From AV69 sp963742315 (GTDB lineage Bacteria; Verrucomicrobiota; Verrucomicrobiia; Chthoniobacterales; UBA10450), in contig CAVULE010000007.1 in assembly GCA_963742315.1 (NCBI GenBank), positions 1 through 64,000 of the forward strand: DNA of 64,000 nt. Direction: 5' to 3'. The translations under genes were made by a program, and so were the position numbers. The notes under the pieces were generated by a model that saw only the letters and a list, made by a program, of their open reading frames with translations, had not been told where the DNA came from and did not search any database. This document shows, in pieces, positions 28,126 through 37,164 of this stretch; the stretch's first letter is position 1, and each line of letters starts with the position of its first letter.

Positions 28126-29028
28126 ATGTTTTTTCGCCTTCGCTACAGCCCGTTTCTCGCCCAGATAGTCGTGATTCGGCGCTGCAATCTATCCTGCGGA
28201 TATTGCTCCGAGTATGACAAAGTCAGCGAGCCCGTGCCGGTGGAAATACTGGAGGAACGCCTCCGGAAACTCAAGGCACTTGGAACGTTTGGGATTTCTC
28301 TTACGGGCGGCGAACCCACAATGCATCCGGACCTTCCCCGCATCATTCGGACCTGCCGCGAGCTTCGCTTCTACCGCACGAGCATGATCTCGAACGGATT
28401 CTTTTTGCAGCCGGAGCTGATCCAGACGCTCAATAAGGCCGGACTGCAAAGGATGCAGCTTTCCATCGACGGGGTTAAGGCGAATGAAACGACGCAAAAG
28501 GTTTTGAACAACCTGAAGAAGCGCCTGCAATGGTTGCGGGACCATGCCCGGTTTGAGGTGGTTATCAGTGCGGTCATCGGCGCCTGTCCTCCAGAGGAAG
28601 CTGATGAAGTTGTCTCCTTTGTTCGTCAGCTCGGCTTTGGCGCTCGCGTGCTTCTTGTGCACGACAGCCAGGGGCAACTCAAGTTGAGCAGCGAAGACTT
28701 GAAGGCATTCGAGAAAATCGTAGACAAGCTGCCAAGGAGATGGCCGGAATTCTCGGGATACCGCAGAGAGCTGGTACGTGGCCGTCCCGCGCCGTTCAAA
28801 TGTCGCTCCGGCAGCCGCTATCTTTACGTAGATGAATATGGGAACGTGAATTGGTGCTCACAGACGCGAAACGTCTGGTCCAAGCCGCTGTTGGATTACA
28901 CGTTGAACGATTTGCGGGAGCAGTTTTACAACTACAAAACCTGTAACGCCACCTGCACGCTGAACTGCTCGCGCTCGGCTAGTTTGTTCGACAACTGGCG
29001 TCGCCAGCCGGCTGTGAGTGCTAGCTAG
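28126..29028 (+). CDS. Radical SAM protein with cysteine-rich C-terminus
   Basis: 300 residues from ATG 28,126. The cluster motif is CNLSCGYC (about 19-26), followed by GISLTGGEPTMHPDLPRI (SAM-binding GGEP) and MQLSIDG. The C-terminal part has several cysteines (FKCRSGSRYLYVDEYG, NWCSQ, CNATCTLNC) arranged like a SPASM or twitch auxiliary-cluster domain. The substrate is unknown. It is transcribed away from the fusion gene (193 bases apart) and converges with the nucleotidylyltransferase, the two ends meeting within four bases. Set inside a lipid head-group cluster, it may modify the lipid chain or head group; this is inference. Confidence 0.8.
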   Translation: MFFRLRYSPFLAQIVVIRRCNLSCGYCSEYDKVSEPVPVEILEERLRKLKALGTFGISLTGGEPTMHPDLPRIIRTCRELRFYRTSMISNGFFLQPELIQTLNKAGLQRMQLSIDGVKANETTQKVLNNLKKRLQWLRDHARFEVVISAVIGACPPEEADEVVSFVRQLGFGARVLLVHDSQGQLKLSSEDLKAFEKIVDKLPRRWPEFSGYRRELVRGRPAPFKCRSGSRYLYVDEYGNVNWCSQTRNVWSKPLLDYTLNDLREQFYNYKTCNATCTLNCSRSASLFDNWRRQPAVSAS

Positions 29029-29777
29029 CTGTTCTTTAGGATCCGCTCAGTTCGTGGGACGCGTGGCCGTAAATGCTTTTCTGCTTGCGCCAGCATTGCG
29101 GGCGTGTCGATGTCCTGCCACCAAGCGTTTCCAATATCGACAGCGAGAGCTTTGCCCTCCGACGCCATCGATCGCACTCCATCGGCAAGACTGCAATCTC
29201 CGTCGCGTTTTACGCGCTCAAGATGTTTGAAAATGTTCAGCGGGCAGACAAAAAAACCTGTATCGATCGCATCGTAGTTCACTAAATCCTTGCCGATCTC
29301 TAAAATTCGGTCACCCCGCGTCTGAACTTTCATCGCATCATCGCTATCGAAGATTGAATCCACCTTCCGGTCGATCGCGAGATTGAGTTCGTCGAGGGCA
29401 GGATTATGAAGCAATAGATCGAGGATTGATTGGTCGAACAAATGGTCGCTCATCGTCAAAAGAAACGGCGACGTGATGTGAGTGGCCGCGGCGAGGACTG
29501 AGATACCGTTTTGCTTCTGCCACTCACAATTTTCGATGAAAGCGGCCTCGAGGCCGGACGGAATCAACTGTTTGATTCCCATAGTCATCCGATCGCTTTG
29601 GTAACCAACGATAAAGCTAACCTTTCCAATTCCCGCGCGGATCAGGGCCTCGATCGTGTAACAAATTAAAGGGCGACCAAGCACCGGAACGAACGGCTTC
29701 AAGGGCGTTTTGTCAGAACCGCGCAGACGCGAGCCTTGGCCGGCCATTAGGATCACTGCTTCGGAGATGGCAGTCAT
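29025..29777 (-). CDS. NTP transferase, candidate CTP:inositol-1-phosphate cytidylyltransferase
   Basis: 250 residues. An intact nucleotide loop MAGQGSRLRGSDKTPLKPF is followed by LGRPLICYTIEALIRAGIG, a typical sugar-phosphate nucleotidylyltransferase start. The metal site motif MSDHLFD and the later YDAIDTGFFVCP fit the IPCT-like group that activates inositol-1-phosphate or similar as a CDP-derivative. The ATG overlaps the stop of the SDR gene (ATGA), so translation is coupled. With an inositol phosphate synthase 10 kb away and two CDP-alcohol phosphotransferase fusions beside it, CDP-inositol is the favoured product; other phospho-alcohols or sugars are possible. Confidence 0.75.
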   Translation of the reverse strand: MTAISEAVILMAGQGSRLRGSDKTPLKPFVPVLGRPLICYTIEALIRAGIGKVSFIVGYQSDRMTMGIKQLIPSGLEAAFIENCEWQKQNGISVLAAATHITSPFLLTMSDHLFDQSILDLLLHNPALDELNLAIDRKVDSIFDSDDAMKVQTRGDRILEIGKDLVNYDAIDTGFFVCPLNIFKHLERVKRDGDCSLADGVRSMASEGKALAVDIGNAWWQDIDTPAMLAQAEKHLRPRVPRTERILKNS

Positions 29778-30577
29778 ATGCCGTAATATCTTTTGAGACC
29801 CCAAAGCCTGACGCGCTGCGGAAGAAATCTGAAAATCAGCGGCGCGAATTTGGTTTGAAACGCGTCGCCAACGGTTATGCGCGGCGGCGGACTCGTCTGA
29901 TCGATAAGTTCGCAAACGCAACGCGCAACCAGATCGGGTTTAGGCGCATTCTTCATGTTGCGTTCCGTTTTGTCCCAAGTTTTGGCGACTTTTGCTTCAT
30001 ATCGCTGGTCGGGCGGCTCGCTCTTGATCACTGCATCGTTGAAGTCGGTGCAGATATCGCCGGGTTGGAGATCGACAATGCGAACTTGCGAATCTGGCAG
30101 CTCCAATTGGATCGACATGGTGAATGATGCCATAGCTGCCTTCGCAGCGTTGTAAGCCGCCATGAACGGCACGGGAAGACGGCCAGCCAGCGATGTGACG
30201 TTGATGATGAACCCTTCTCCTCGCGCTTGCATCATGCGCAATGCGAGCTGCATTAACTGCATTTGCCCGAAAACAAGAATTTGAAACTGGGTTGCGATTT
30301 CTTTTTCGGAAAGGTTTTCAGCCGGCCCAAAATGTCCGCTCCCGGCATTATTGATCAACACGTCGAAATGACCAGCATCCGCGAGTGCGGCGTTGAATGC
30401 CTTCTCAACAGAATGCGGATTGCTCAAGTCGAGGCGCACCGGATGGAATTGCGGCACCTTGGGAAGTCGTTCCAGATTGCGTGAGGTGCCCCACACTTCG
30501 TGCCCTTGGGCGACGAGCAACTTCGCAATCGCCAGACCAATGCCGGAGCTCGCACCGGTCAGAAAGACATGTTTCAT
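29774..30577 (-). CDS. SDR oxidoreductase, candidate 3-ketosphinganine reductase
   Basis: 267 residues, classical short-chain dehydrogenase: VFLTGASSGIGLAIAKLL (NADP loop, 4-21), LINNAGSGHFGP, catalytic Ser in INVTSLAGRLP, Tyr and Lys in YNAAKAAMASF, and PGDICTDF. Such SDRs include the KDSR-type reductases that turn 3-ketosphinganine into sphinganine. Bacterial CerR of Caulobacter belongs to a different SDR branch, so this would be an independent solution. Its start overlaps the flippase stop (TGATG) and its stop overlaps the nucleotidylyltransferase start (ATGA), a tight operon. The reductase role is inferred from context; the sequence alone says only SDR. Confidence 0.7.
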   Translation of the reverse strand: MKHVFLTGASSGIGLAIAKLLVAQGHEVWGTSRNLERLPKVPQFHPVRLDLSNPHSVEKAFNAALADAGHFDVLINNAGSGHFGPAENLSEKEIATQFQILVFGQMQLMQLALRMMQARGEGFIINVTSLAGRLPVPFMAAYNAAKAAMASFTMSIQLELPDSQVRIVDLQPGDICTDFNDAVIKSEPPDQRYEAKVAKTWDKTERNMKNAPKPDLVARCVCELIDQTSPPPRITVGDAFQTKFAPLIFRFLPQRVRLWGLKRYYGI

Positions 30578-32100
30578 CAGGCCAGGTTGCTCGATCGTCG
30601 GTGATGCAACCATCCAACGCCAAAGATCGCGAGAAACAGCAGACCGGCGGTCAACTGGCCTGCCATTCCGGGCAAAAACAGACGGCACGGCAGTGCCGGG
30701 GTAAAGGCGACGATGGCCGTAAGGACAGGTGGATGGATGCTTCGCCATGGGTTCTGCCATCCGAAGACGAGGCGAAGGACGAAGTAGCGCAGAACACCTT
30801 GCACGACATAGGGGATCAGAATGCCGAAGGCCGCGCCCATTACTCCAAAACGCGGAATCAGCCACAGGTTTGCGCCCACCGCGACAACGCAAGTAATCGA
30901 AGAATTGAGAAGGTTCAGACGCGGGCGCTGCACCATAATGACCGTTTCGCCTAATGAGACGAAGGCGGTCGTCGCACATGCGATACCGACGATGCCGAGC
31001 CAGGCGGCGCCCTGGTGGAAGGCGGGACCGTAAATCATGAGTATTATTCCTCCGGAGAGCGCCAGCGCGCCAACAAGCGGCAGTAAGATCCAGAGCATCC
31101 ATTGAGCGAGTCGCGCGTAAGTGTGTGCGGCACGCTCGTGATCGCCCGTCGCCGTCATTCCGGCGACGACTGGCGCGAAAATCGGATTAAAAGCCTGATT
31201 GACCTTGCGCAGGCCGCTAGCGATATCGACCACTACGCTATAAACACCCACCGTCGCGAGGGTCACCCCTGGAGCGCGACCAATAAACCATCCCAGCATG
31301 AAGACATCCAAACGCAAAATGAAAGTGTTAAGCAACTGGCAGGCACTGATTGGAGCCGCGTAACCGAGCAAGCCTTTTGCTTCCCGGTAAAATGAGACTG
31401 TGCTGTGTCTCTTGGGCATGTGCTTAAACAGTCTTGAAGCGAGCGTGAGTGCGACAGTGCCGGATACCGCAGTTCCGACGATCGCCGCTACTTCCGGCGC
31501 GAAGTTTTTGAACCCGATGGCAAGAGCAATCAGCAGTGCGAGTGTCGTTGCCGTTGGCTCCGTCATGCCGCGGGAGTAGATGTCGTGTTTCATCACCTTC
31601 ATCCCTCGCGAGATGGAAGTGCTCACACGATACAAGGCGATACCGGGCAACGCGCAGAGAACGACCGCAAGCGCGGAAACCATTTCGCGCGGCAAGCCAA
31701 GGTGGTCGCCAAACACATGGATCGCGGCGATCAGAATCGCGGCCGTCAGTGTGGATTGGACAAGCGCTAGGAGGACGGCGAGGCGAAACAGCACGCGGCT
31801 CCGGGCGTGATCTCCGACCGCCTGCGACCGGGCGATAAATGTGGTGATGGCGTCATCGAGACCAAACACTCCGATCTTGCTGATAAGGTCAGTCATCGCC
31901 CAGGCAACAGCGAACGTGCCGAGGACCGCAGGTCCCAGCAGCCGCGCCACCAGAAATGTGAAGACGCCGCGAAAGTTCGATGCGAGGAGCGCAATCGTGT
32001 TGAAAAAGGCGCCGCGTTTTAGCTCTGAACCCGTCTCGTCAACGGGCAGCGCTATATCGGCCGACGGCGCGGCGCGCAGCGTGCTCTCAAGCGTGCTCAC
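30577..32100 (-). CDS. MOP-superfamily flippase (Wzx/MATE-like lipid exporter)
   Basis: 507 residues and about 14 membrane helices. Opening motifs are FFNTIALLASNFRGVFTFLV and ARLLGPAVLGTFAVAWAMTD, with PISACQLLNTFILRLDVFML in the second half; these match polysaccharide-biosynthesis flippases of the Wzx/MATE type. It would move a lipid-linked head group or glycolipid from the inner to the outer face of the inner membrane. First gene of a minus-strand operon with the SDR and nucleotidylyltransferase, so the cargo is probably the lipid those enzymes help to build. Confidence 0.85.
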   Translation of the reverse strand: MSTLESTLRAAPSADIALPVDETGSELKRGAFFNTIALLASNFRGVFTFLVARLLGPAVLGTFAVAWAMTDLISKIGVFGLDDAITTFIARSQAVGDHARSRVLFRLAVLLALVQSTLTAAILIAAIHVFGDHLGLPREMVSALAVVLCALPGIALYRVSTSISRGMKVMKHDIYSRGMTEPTATTLALLIALAIGFKNFAPEVAAIVGTAVSGTVALTLASRLFKHMPKRHSTVSFYREAKGLLGYAAPISACQLLNTFILRLDVFMLGWFIGRAPGVTLATVGVYSVVVDIASGLRKVNQAFNPIFAPVVAGMTATGDHERAAHTYARLAQWMLWILLPLVGALALSGGIILMIYGPAFHQGAAWLGIVGIACATTAFVSLGETVIMVQRPRLNLLNSSITCVVAVGANLWLIPRFGVMGAAFGILIPYVVQGVLRYFVLRLVFGWQNPWRSIHPPVLTAIVAFTPALPCRLFLPGMAGQLTAGLLFLAIFGVGWLHHRRSSNLA

Positions 32101-32449
32101 TGACTTGGGCTGCTGCCACTCTCCAGCGAATTGCTTTGACGCGAATGCGTTGACCCAATCCGTTTGTCCGGTATCTCGCGAACCCGGTCACGCGCGTGGG
32201 CGATGCCTGTCTTACATATATCACATATCATGGAGAAATAGGGCCTTGATTCATTCCTTTCGCCTAAATGCGCTCGATGTAACAGCAGCGTAACTAACAT
32301 TCGCGCTTATATTGTCTCGAACGCTACAATCGAGTGCTCGGACCGCCAAAATTTTTTCGTAAAGTGTTCTGGTGACGTGTCCCCCAAGTGTTCGAGCGAC
32401 GTGCGTTCCGGCTTGATGCAAACTGCCAAAGAGACGTTCAGCAGCTGAT
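32101..32449. other. Divergent intergenic region between flippase operon and fusion gene copy 2
   Basis: About 350 bases with no credible gene on either strand. Genes leave it in both directions, so it should contain both promoters. I see a short A/T-rich palindrome-like stretch (acatatatcacatatcat, 32,214-32,231), which may be an operator, but there is no second copy in the window to support this. Confidence 0.4.
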
Positions 32450-33760
32450 ATGACGAAACCTTCTCGCCCGCCATTATTGATCGTCGCAGATTCGCCAGAG
32501 GCACTGACGGGGCTGTGCGGCATCTCTTTACTGGAACGGATGCGTCGCGTCGCACTGCATCTAGGTTTTCGCGAGGCGATGGTTTTGTCGAACTCTGTCG
32601 ACGCTGTGGCGGAGCATGTCGCCAAACAGTCGTGGCATGGTTCAGATCTCTCGCTCATGTTTCGGGAGCGCAGGGCCGCGAAGGTTACGGTAGGCGACAT
32701 TCTAGATTGCCTGGTTGCAATGAAGGTCCCGTCCGACGGGCGAATCCTCATCGTATTCGCCGGTTTTTATTGCGATGGACGCCTGTTCCGCTCGCTCGCC
32801 CAGACACAGACCAGCTCCGCTCTTATCGATTCAGATCCACCCTCGGTTATTGCACCACTTTTGGAAAATTCAGACGCCCATTCTGTCGGCCGACTTCTTT
32901 GCGCGACTTTGCTCTCGAGCGAATGGTTTTCGGGAAAAAATCGCGCCGCTGTCCTGACGCAAGAGGTCACTTTGGATACGATGACGGGCCATTTAGCCTC
33001 CGTCGATGCTGCTCAGGAGCCGGCATACGTCGAGAGCATGCGCAGGAATTTGCGGCCGGTTTTCTTTCCTGCTCCTTCGCCGGAACGCCGACTGCTAGCT
33101 GAACGTTTCCTGCGCGAGGCGACGCAAAGCGGCGTGCTCGATTTTCCGGCTCTCGTCCATGCGCCGATTGAAAAATGGATTGTTTCGCACCTCTGTCGAA
33201 CGTCCATCACTCCTAATCAGATCACGCTTGGAACAGGAATCCTCGGGCTAAGCGTGACGCTCCTTTACGCTTTCGGACATCTCTCGGTTGGAGCATTGCT
33301 CGCGTTGCTGGTAGGAATTCTGGACGGGGTCGATGGCAAGTTGGCGCGACTGAAGGTTCAGACGACGAGGATCGGCAAAGGCGAGCATCTGCTCGATTAT
33401 TTTGTTGAGATGTCGTGGTGGGCAGCTCTGGCATATCATTTTCACGCTACAGGCCAGGTTCGTTATGCTTATGTAATTTGGCTCATTTTCTTTGCTTGCG
33501 ATTCGCTGGAACGCCTCGCGAAATGGTCCGTGAAGCGGCGAGTTGGCCAAAGTATCGATGATGTTTCTCGATTCGATCGACTCGTGCGCTATGTCGCGGG
33601 TCGCCGCAACATTTACACCTGGCTATTTACCTTTTGTTTGTTGACCGGAATACCAGCCACCGGTTTCATCTTGCTCTGCTCGTGGGGAATGGTGACCGCC
33701 GCGGTCCATATATTCCGCGCTTTGCAAATCCGCTACACTTTCCAGAATAAAATTGCGTGA
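32450..33760 (+). CDS. Nucleotidylyltransferase-like / CDP-alcohol phosphotransferase fusion, copy 2
   Basis: 436 residues, a paralogue of the 26.6 kb fusion with the same two-domain plan. The N-domain starts LLIVADSPEALTGLCGISLL and again lacks the GxGxRL loop. The C-domain has DGVDGKLAR and the same early acidic residues G-KGE-HLL-D-YFV-E, plus YVAGRRNIYTW near the end (RLVGGRRNIYVW in copy 1). Conservation of the unusual spacing in two diverged copies argues that it is functional. Predicted to be an inner-membrane enzyme that transfers a phospho-alcohol from a CDP donor. It converges with the exporter operon, 45 bases apart. Confidence 0.75.
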   Translation: MTKPSRPPLLIVADSPEALTGLCGISLLERMRRVALHLGFREAMVLSNSVDAVAEHVAKQSWHGSDLSLMFRERRAAKVTVGDILDCLVAMKVPSDGRILIVFAGFYCDGRLFRSLAQTQTSSALIDSDPPSVIAPLLENSDAHSVGRLLCATLLSSEWFSGKNRAAVLTQEVTLDTMTGHLASVDAAQEPAYVESMRRNLRPVFFPAPSPERRLLAERFLREATQSGVLDFPALVHAPIEKWIVSHLCRTSITPNQITLGTGILGLSVTLLYAFGHLSVGALLALLVGILDGVDGKLARLKVQTTRIGKGEHLLDYFVEMSWWAALAYHFHATGQVRYAYVIWLIFFACDSLERLAKWSVKRRVGQSIDDVSRFDRLVRYVAGRRNIYTWLFTFCLLTGIPATGFILLCSWGMVTAAVHIFRALQIRYTFQNKIA

Positions 33761-33805
33761 ACTGCGTCGTGAAAAAAGCTTGGCTCTGCGATGGTCGATC
33801 TAACC

Positions 33806-34522
33806 TTAATGAATTGAGTTTCGCGTGCCCCGCGGATTGCTGGCGGTGATGCGGCCGTCTTTCATCTCGTGGATCCAATCGCAAGACTCGGCGATGACAG
33901 GATTATGGGTTGCCAGGAGCAAAGCTTTCCCGCCTTGTTGCACGATATTTTGCAACAGCTCGAAGGCGCGCTCGGAGTTTGCGGTATCGAGATTGCCGGT
34001 CGGCTCGTCCGCCAGGATGACTCGCGGGTCGTTGGCCAGCGCGCGGGCGATAGCCACACGCTGTTGTTCACCCCCGGAAAGATGACGGCTGGGTCTGCGA
34101 AGTTTGTCGCCCAATCCGACTGCTTCCAGCAATCCAGCAGCTCGCTCGCGCATCTCTGTATCGGAGAGTTCCCCGAGTCTGCGCATCGGAATCGTGACGT
34201 TTTCCTGCGCGGTGAAATCTTCCATCAGGAAGTGGAATTGAAAAATAAAGCCGATGAACTTGTTCCGCTTATGGGCAAGTTCGTCATCGCGCAAGTGGGA
34301 GACCAGTTGCGATTCGATTGAAATCCGGCCGGCATCGGGCGGATCTAGAAGACCGAGAATATAGAGCAACGTACTTTTGCCGCAGCCAGAGGGACCGACG
34401 ACGGCGTGGATGATACCGGCCTCGAGATCCAGTGAAATGCCCCGCAATGCGTGCACGCGCTCTTCCTCCTCGCCCAAATAGCGTTCGATCGCTTCGCAAC
34501 TGAGACAGATTTCCGAGTTCAC
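33806..34522 (-). CDS. ABC transporter ATPase, LolD/DevA/MacB-type
   Basis: 238 residues from a GTG at 34,522 that overlaps the permease stop (GTGA). Walker A is GPSGCGKST, the signature is LSGGEQQR, Walker B is VILADEPTG and the switch His is in ATHNP. This is the LolD/FtsE/MacB ATPase family, which powers mechanotransmission rather than transmembrane channels. Last gene of a five-gene minus-strand operon with a FtsX-type permease, a membrane fusion protein and two TolC proteins. Confidence 0.92.
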   Translation of the reverse strand: MNSEICLSCEAIERYLGEEEERVHALRGISLDLEAGIIHAVVGPSGCGKSTLLYILGLLDPPDAGRISIESQLVSHLRDDELAHKRNKFIGFIFQFHFLMEDFTAQENVTIPMRRLGELSDTEMRERAAGLLEAVGLGDKLRRPSRHLSGGEQQRVAIARALANDPRVILADEPTGNLDTANSERAFELLQNIVQQGGKALLLATHNPVIAESCDWIHEMKDGRITASNPRGTRNSIH

Positions 34523-35757
34523 ACGCTGGAGCCTCGGAGGGTGACGACCGGTGGCAGCTCGGCAGCGCGCCGCGCCGGGACATAACTTGCGATGAACACC
34601 GCCAGGATCGCCAGCAAAGTAGCGAACACGTAATGGCGCCAGTCCCATGTCACCAAAAAATAATTGGCGTAAAGCAAGCCGCGGATCCGAATGGGAATGT
34701 GCGACACGCCCCAAGTCATTACGGCGCCAAGCAAACAGCCGAGCACAGATCCGGCCACGGCAATCAACGCGCCCTGCCACAGGAAGATCGCGCTGATATC
34801 GATCCGCCGGTAACCCATCGAGCGCAAAATTGCGATCTCTTTGATTTTCGCCAATACCGACATTGTAAGGACATTAAAAATGCCGAAGCCAGCCAGCAGG
34901 ATGATAAGAGAGACCGTAATCGCGACGGACATTCTTAAGGTCAGGAAAAGCTGCAGCGTGCTCTCCTCGCGTTCCTGCCAACTCGAGGCGTTGTGTTGAA
35001 AGAGGGTTTCGAAACGGCTGGCTAAAGCAGGGGCACGATTCGGATCCCGCAGTTTGTATATGATCATCGACGCGCCCGACGGTTGCTGCAGCAGAGCCTG
35101 TGCAACCCTGGCATGCGAATAGGCTCGGGTTGAATCAATCGATCCAATCCCTGCGCGCGCGACCGCTGCAACAGTGAAGCGCCAGTACTCCCCGTTGGGC
35201 GCGAGCAATTGCACCGTATCGCCCACGCCGACCTGAAGTAACTCTGCCAGATGTGAACCGATGATGATCGAGCTGGTGTTATTCCGAAAGTCATCAAAGT
35301 TCCCATCAGTGAGCTGGTGGAGAATGTCAGTGCTCCGCGCGTGCAGCGCGGGATCAATGCCGTAAAGTTCTACAGTCGCGCTCTCGAATCCCGCGCGCGC
35401 GCTGACCGTTCCGCGTAGAACCGGGGAACAGGAAACAACATTAGAAAATTGCCTGCTCACCCGCATGATTTCATTTGGGTTAGTGATGCCTTCAAAATAG
35501 AGACGACGTCCCATTGTTCCTTTAGAGCCTTTCGCGGAAACCATGAGCGGTTCATAGCGTGGGCGGAAACGCGATTTGACGACCAGCGCGCCATTGCTGC
35601 CGATGGTTGAGTCGATGAAATAACGTGCGAACCCCTGGGTCTGCGCCTGGGTGCATATAAAGATGGCGACGCCGAAAACAACGCCGCTAAGGCTCAGAAG
35701 CAATGGGCGCTTGCGATGCGTCAAAAACCGCAGCGCAATATAGAGCGGCGGCGTCAT
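34519..35757 (-). CDS. FtsX/MacB-type ABC permease (DevC/LolC-like)
   Basis: 412 residues: an N-terminal membrane helix (PLLLSLSGVVFGVAIFI), a large periplasmic MacB_PCD domain (about 45-270) and three C-terminal helices with the FtsX core (AKIKEIAILRSMGYRRIDIS). The single permease, with a separate ATPase and membrane fusion protein, resembles DevBCA, which exports heterocyst glycolipids with a TolC partner in cyanobacteria, and MacAB. Start ATG overlaps the fusion-protein stop with TGA/ATG sharing four bases. Likely cargo is a lipid or hydrophobic molecule bound for the outer membrane. Confidence 0.9.
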   Translation of the reverse strand: MTPPLYIALRFLTHRKRPLLLSLSGVVFGVAIFICTQAQTQGFARYFIDSTIGSNGALVVKSRFRPRYEPLMVSAKGSKGTMGRRLYFEGITNPNEIMRVSRQFSNVVSCSPVLRGTVSARAGFESATVELYGIDPALHARSTDILHQLTDGNFDDFRNNTSSIIIGSHLAELLQVGVGDTVQLLAPNGEYWRFTVAAVARAGIGSIDSTRAYSHARVAQALLQQPSGASMIIYKLRDPNRAPALASRFETLFQHNASSWQEREESTLQLFLTLRMSVAITVSLIILLAGFGIFNVLTMSVLAKIKEIAILRSMGYRRIDISAIFLWQGALIAVAGSVLGCLLGAVMTWGVSHIPIRIRGLLYANYFLVTWDWRHYVFATLLAILAVFIASYVPARRAAELPPVVTLRGSSV

Positions 35758-36920
35758 GGCGCCGTTGGCGGGGACGGTGAACCGACCATTCTCTGGCGCA
35801 CCGTTTCTCCCGGGCGGAATTTGTCCTGGTCGGAAACGATCACGTGACTGCCTTCATCCAACCCATTAGTCACTTCTGTAAAATCCAGGGTGCGAAATCC
35901 GACCCCGACTGTGCGCGAATGCACAATGCCATGCTTTACGATCAAAGCTTGATCCACAAGCAGGGCGCGTGTCGGCACCAGGAGAGCGTTTTCATGCGTG
36001 CCGGTGATGATGTTCATCTCCCCGGTCATTCCCACCATCAAATTGTCTGGTGGATTTTCCATCTCCAGCACAACGGTGTAGCGCTGGGTGGTTGGATCAG
36101 CAGCGGGTTGAACCGACGTAACTCGCGCTGTGAAACTCCGTGTCCGATATGCGTAGAGCTGCACCTTCGCTTTCATCCCGGGCTTCACTTCGCCCACGTC
36201 CTCTTCGTTTACTTCCCCGCGAACGTAATTCTTCCGTGAAGAAACTGTAAAAAGCTCGTTGCCGTCGGAGACGAGTTCGCCATCGATTGTCTGGACATTT
36301 GTGAGAAGGCCATCGATCGGCGAGCGAACTTCGGCGCTCTTTATCTGGGCTTCCAATTTCTTAGTCGTCTCTTCCAGTGAGTGAAGATTGCGATCTCGCT
36401 CGATTCGCTCCGTTTCCACTGCACCTCGCAGCCGGTTGGCTTCACTTCTCGCCTTCTCGTATTCGACTGCTGGTACATTGCCCGACCCGACCACCTTTTC
36501 GAGCCGCTGCAAATTGTCTTCGGCCGCTTTCAGCAACTCCGAAGAGGCCAGCGGAAGCGCCGCGCGGTCGACGGCGGCCTGCAAATCGGCACGCGCTTGC
36601 TTCAATTCGCGAGCAGTTTCCTCGTCAGCAATTGTCGCCAGCAACTGACCTTTTTCAACGCGCTTGCCGATTGCGCCACGACCGGCGGAGAACGGTTCCG
36701 CCAATTGAATGAAACCGTCATTTTGTGCTCGAACTCGCACCACAAACGCCGGTTCAATCCGCACGGTCCCATACACCGCGGAGATAGCCGTACCCCGGCT
36801 GACCGTGACCACTTCCGCTACCGGCATCAGGAAATAATACGCCAGCGCGAAAAGGAGTATGAGTGCTGCTCCACCACCCCACAAAACTCTTTTTGATTCC
36901 GGTAATTTCAATTCGGACAA
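35754..36920 (-). CDS. HlyD/AcrA-type membrane fusion protein
   Basis: 388 residues with one N-terminal helix (VLWGGGAALILLFALAYYFL), a biotinyl-lipoyl half (KGQLLATIADEETARELKQA), a coiled coil hairpin at about 100-190, the second lipoyl half (IKSAEVRSPIDGLLTNVQTI) and beta-barrel regions (GMTGEMNIITGTHENALLVP). It would join the permease to TolC across the periplasm. Directly upstream of and overlapping the permease gene. Confidence 0.92.
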   Translation of the reverse strand: MSELKLPESKRVLWGGGAALILLFALAYYFLMPVAEVVTVSRGTAISAVYGTVRIEPAFVVRVRAQNDGFIQLAEPFSAGRGAIGKRVEKGQLLATIADEETARELKQARADLQAAVDRAALPLASSELLKAAEDNLQRLEKVVGSGNVPAVEYEKARSEANRLRGAVETERIERDRNLHSLEETTKKLEAQIKSAEVRSPIDGLLTNVQTIDGELVSDGNELFTVSSRKNYVRGEVNEEDVGEVKPGMKAKVQLYAYRTRSFTARVTSVQPAADPTTQRYTVVLEMENPPDNLMVGMTGEMNIITGTHENALLVPTRALLVDQALIVKHGIVHSRTVGVGFRTLDFTEVTNGLDEGSHVIVSDQDKFRPGETVRQRMVGSPSPPTAP

Positions 36921-37164
36921 CTAGTGTGGTATCCGTGATGCTTCTTTGCAATAAACTGGTGCCCAAGCGTTTTCATTCTCAACCTCGCGTCTTGGCAGAA
37001 GTTCGAAAACGCTATTCCCAAGACACCATAGTGGAAACGGCCGTTCGATCAGCGAAAGAGAATTAAAGCCGCCAGCCTGTAAGGCGCAAGCGCTGGGCAG
37101 TTGTTGTAGCGGCCTCGCTGTGTCGAAGTGCTCCGATGCGTTGCGCCTTTTCAACGGGCTGCGC
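36921..37164. repeat. Intergenic hairpin repeat between exporter and TolC genes
   Basis: This 244-base gap holds imperfect palindromes: an arm around gtaaggcgcaagcgctgggc (37,079-37,098) faces gggctgcgcctac (37,157-37,169 region), with an inner stem near gcggcctcgctgtgtcgaag. It resembles the other dispersed hairpin elements of the window but is more decayed. No gene seen. Confidence 0.5.
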
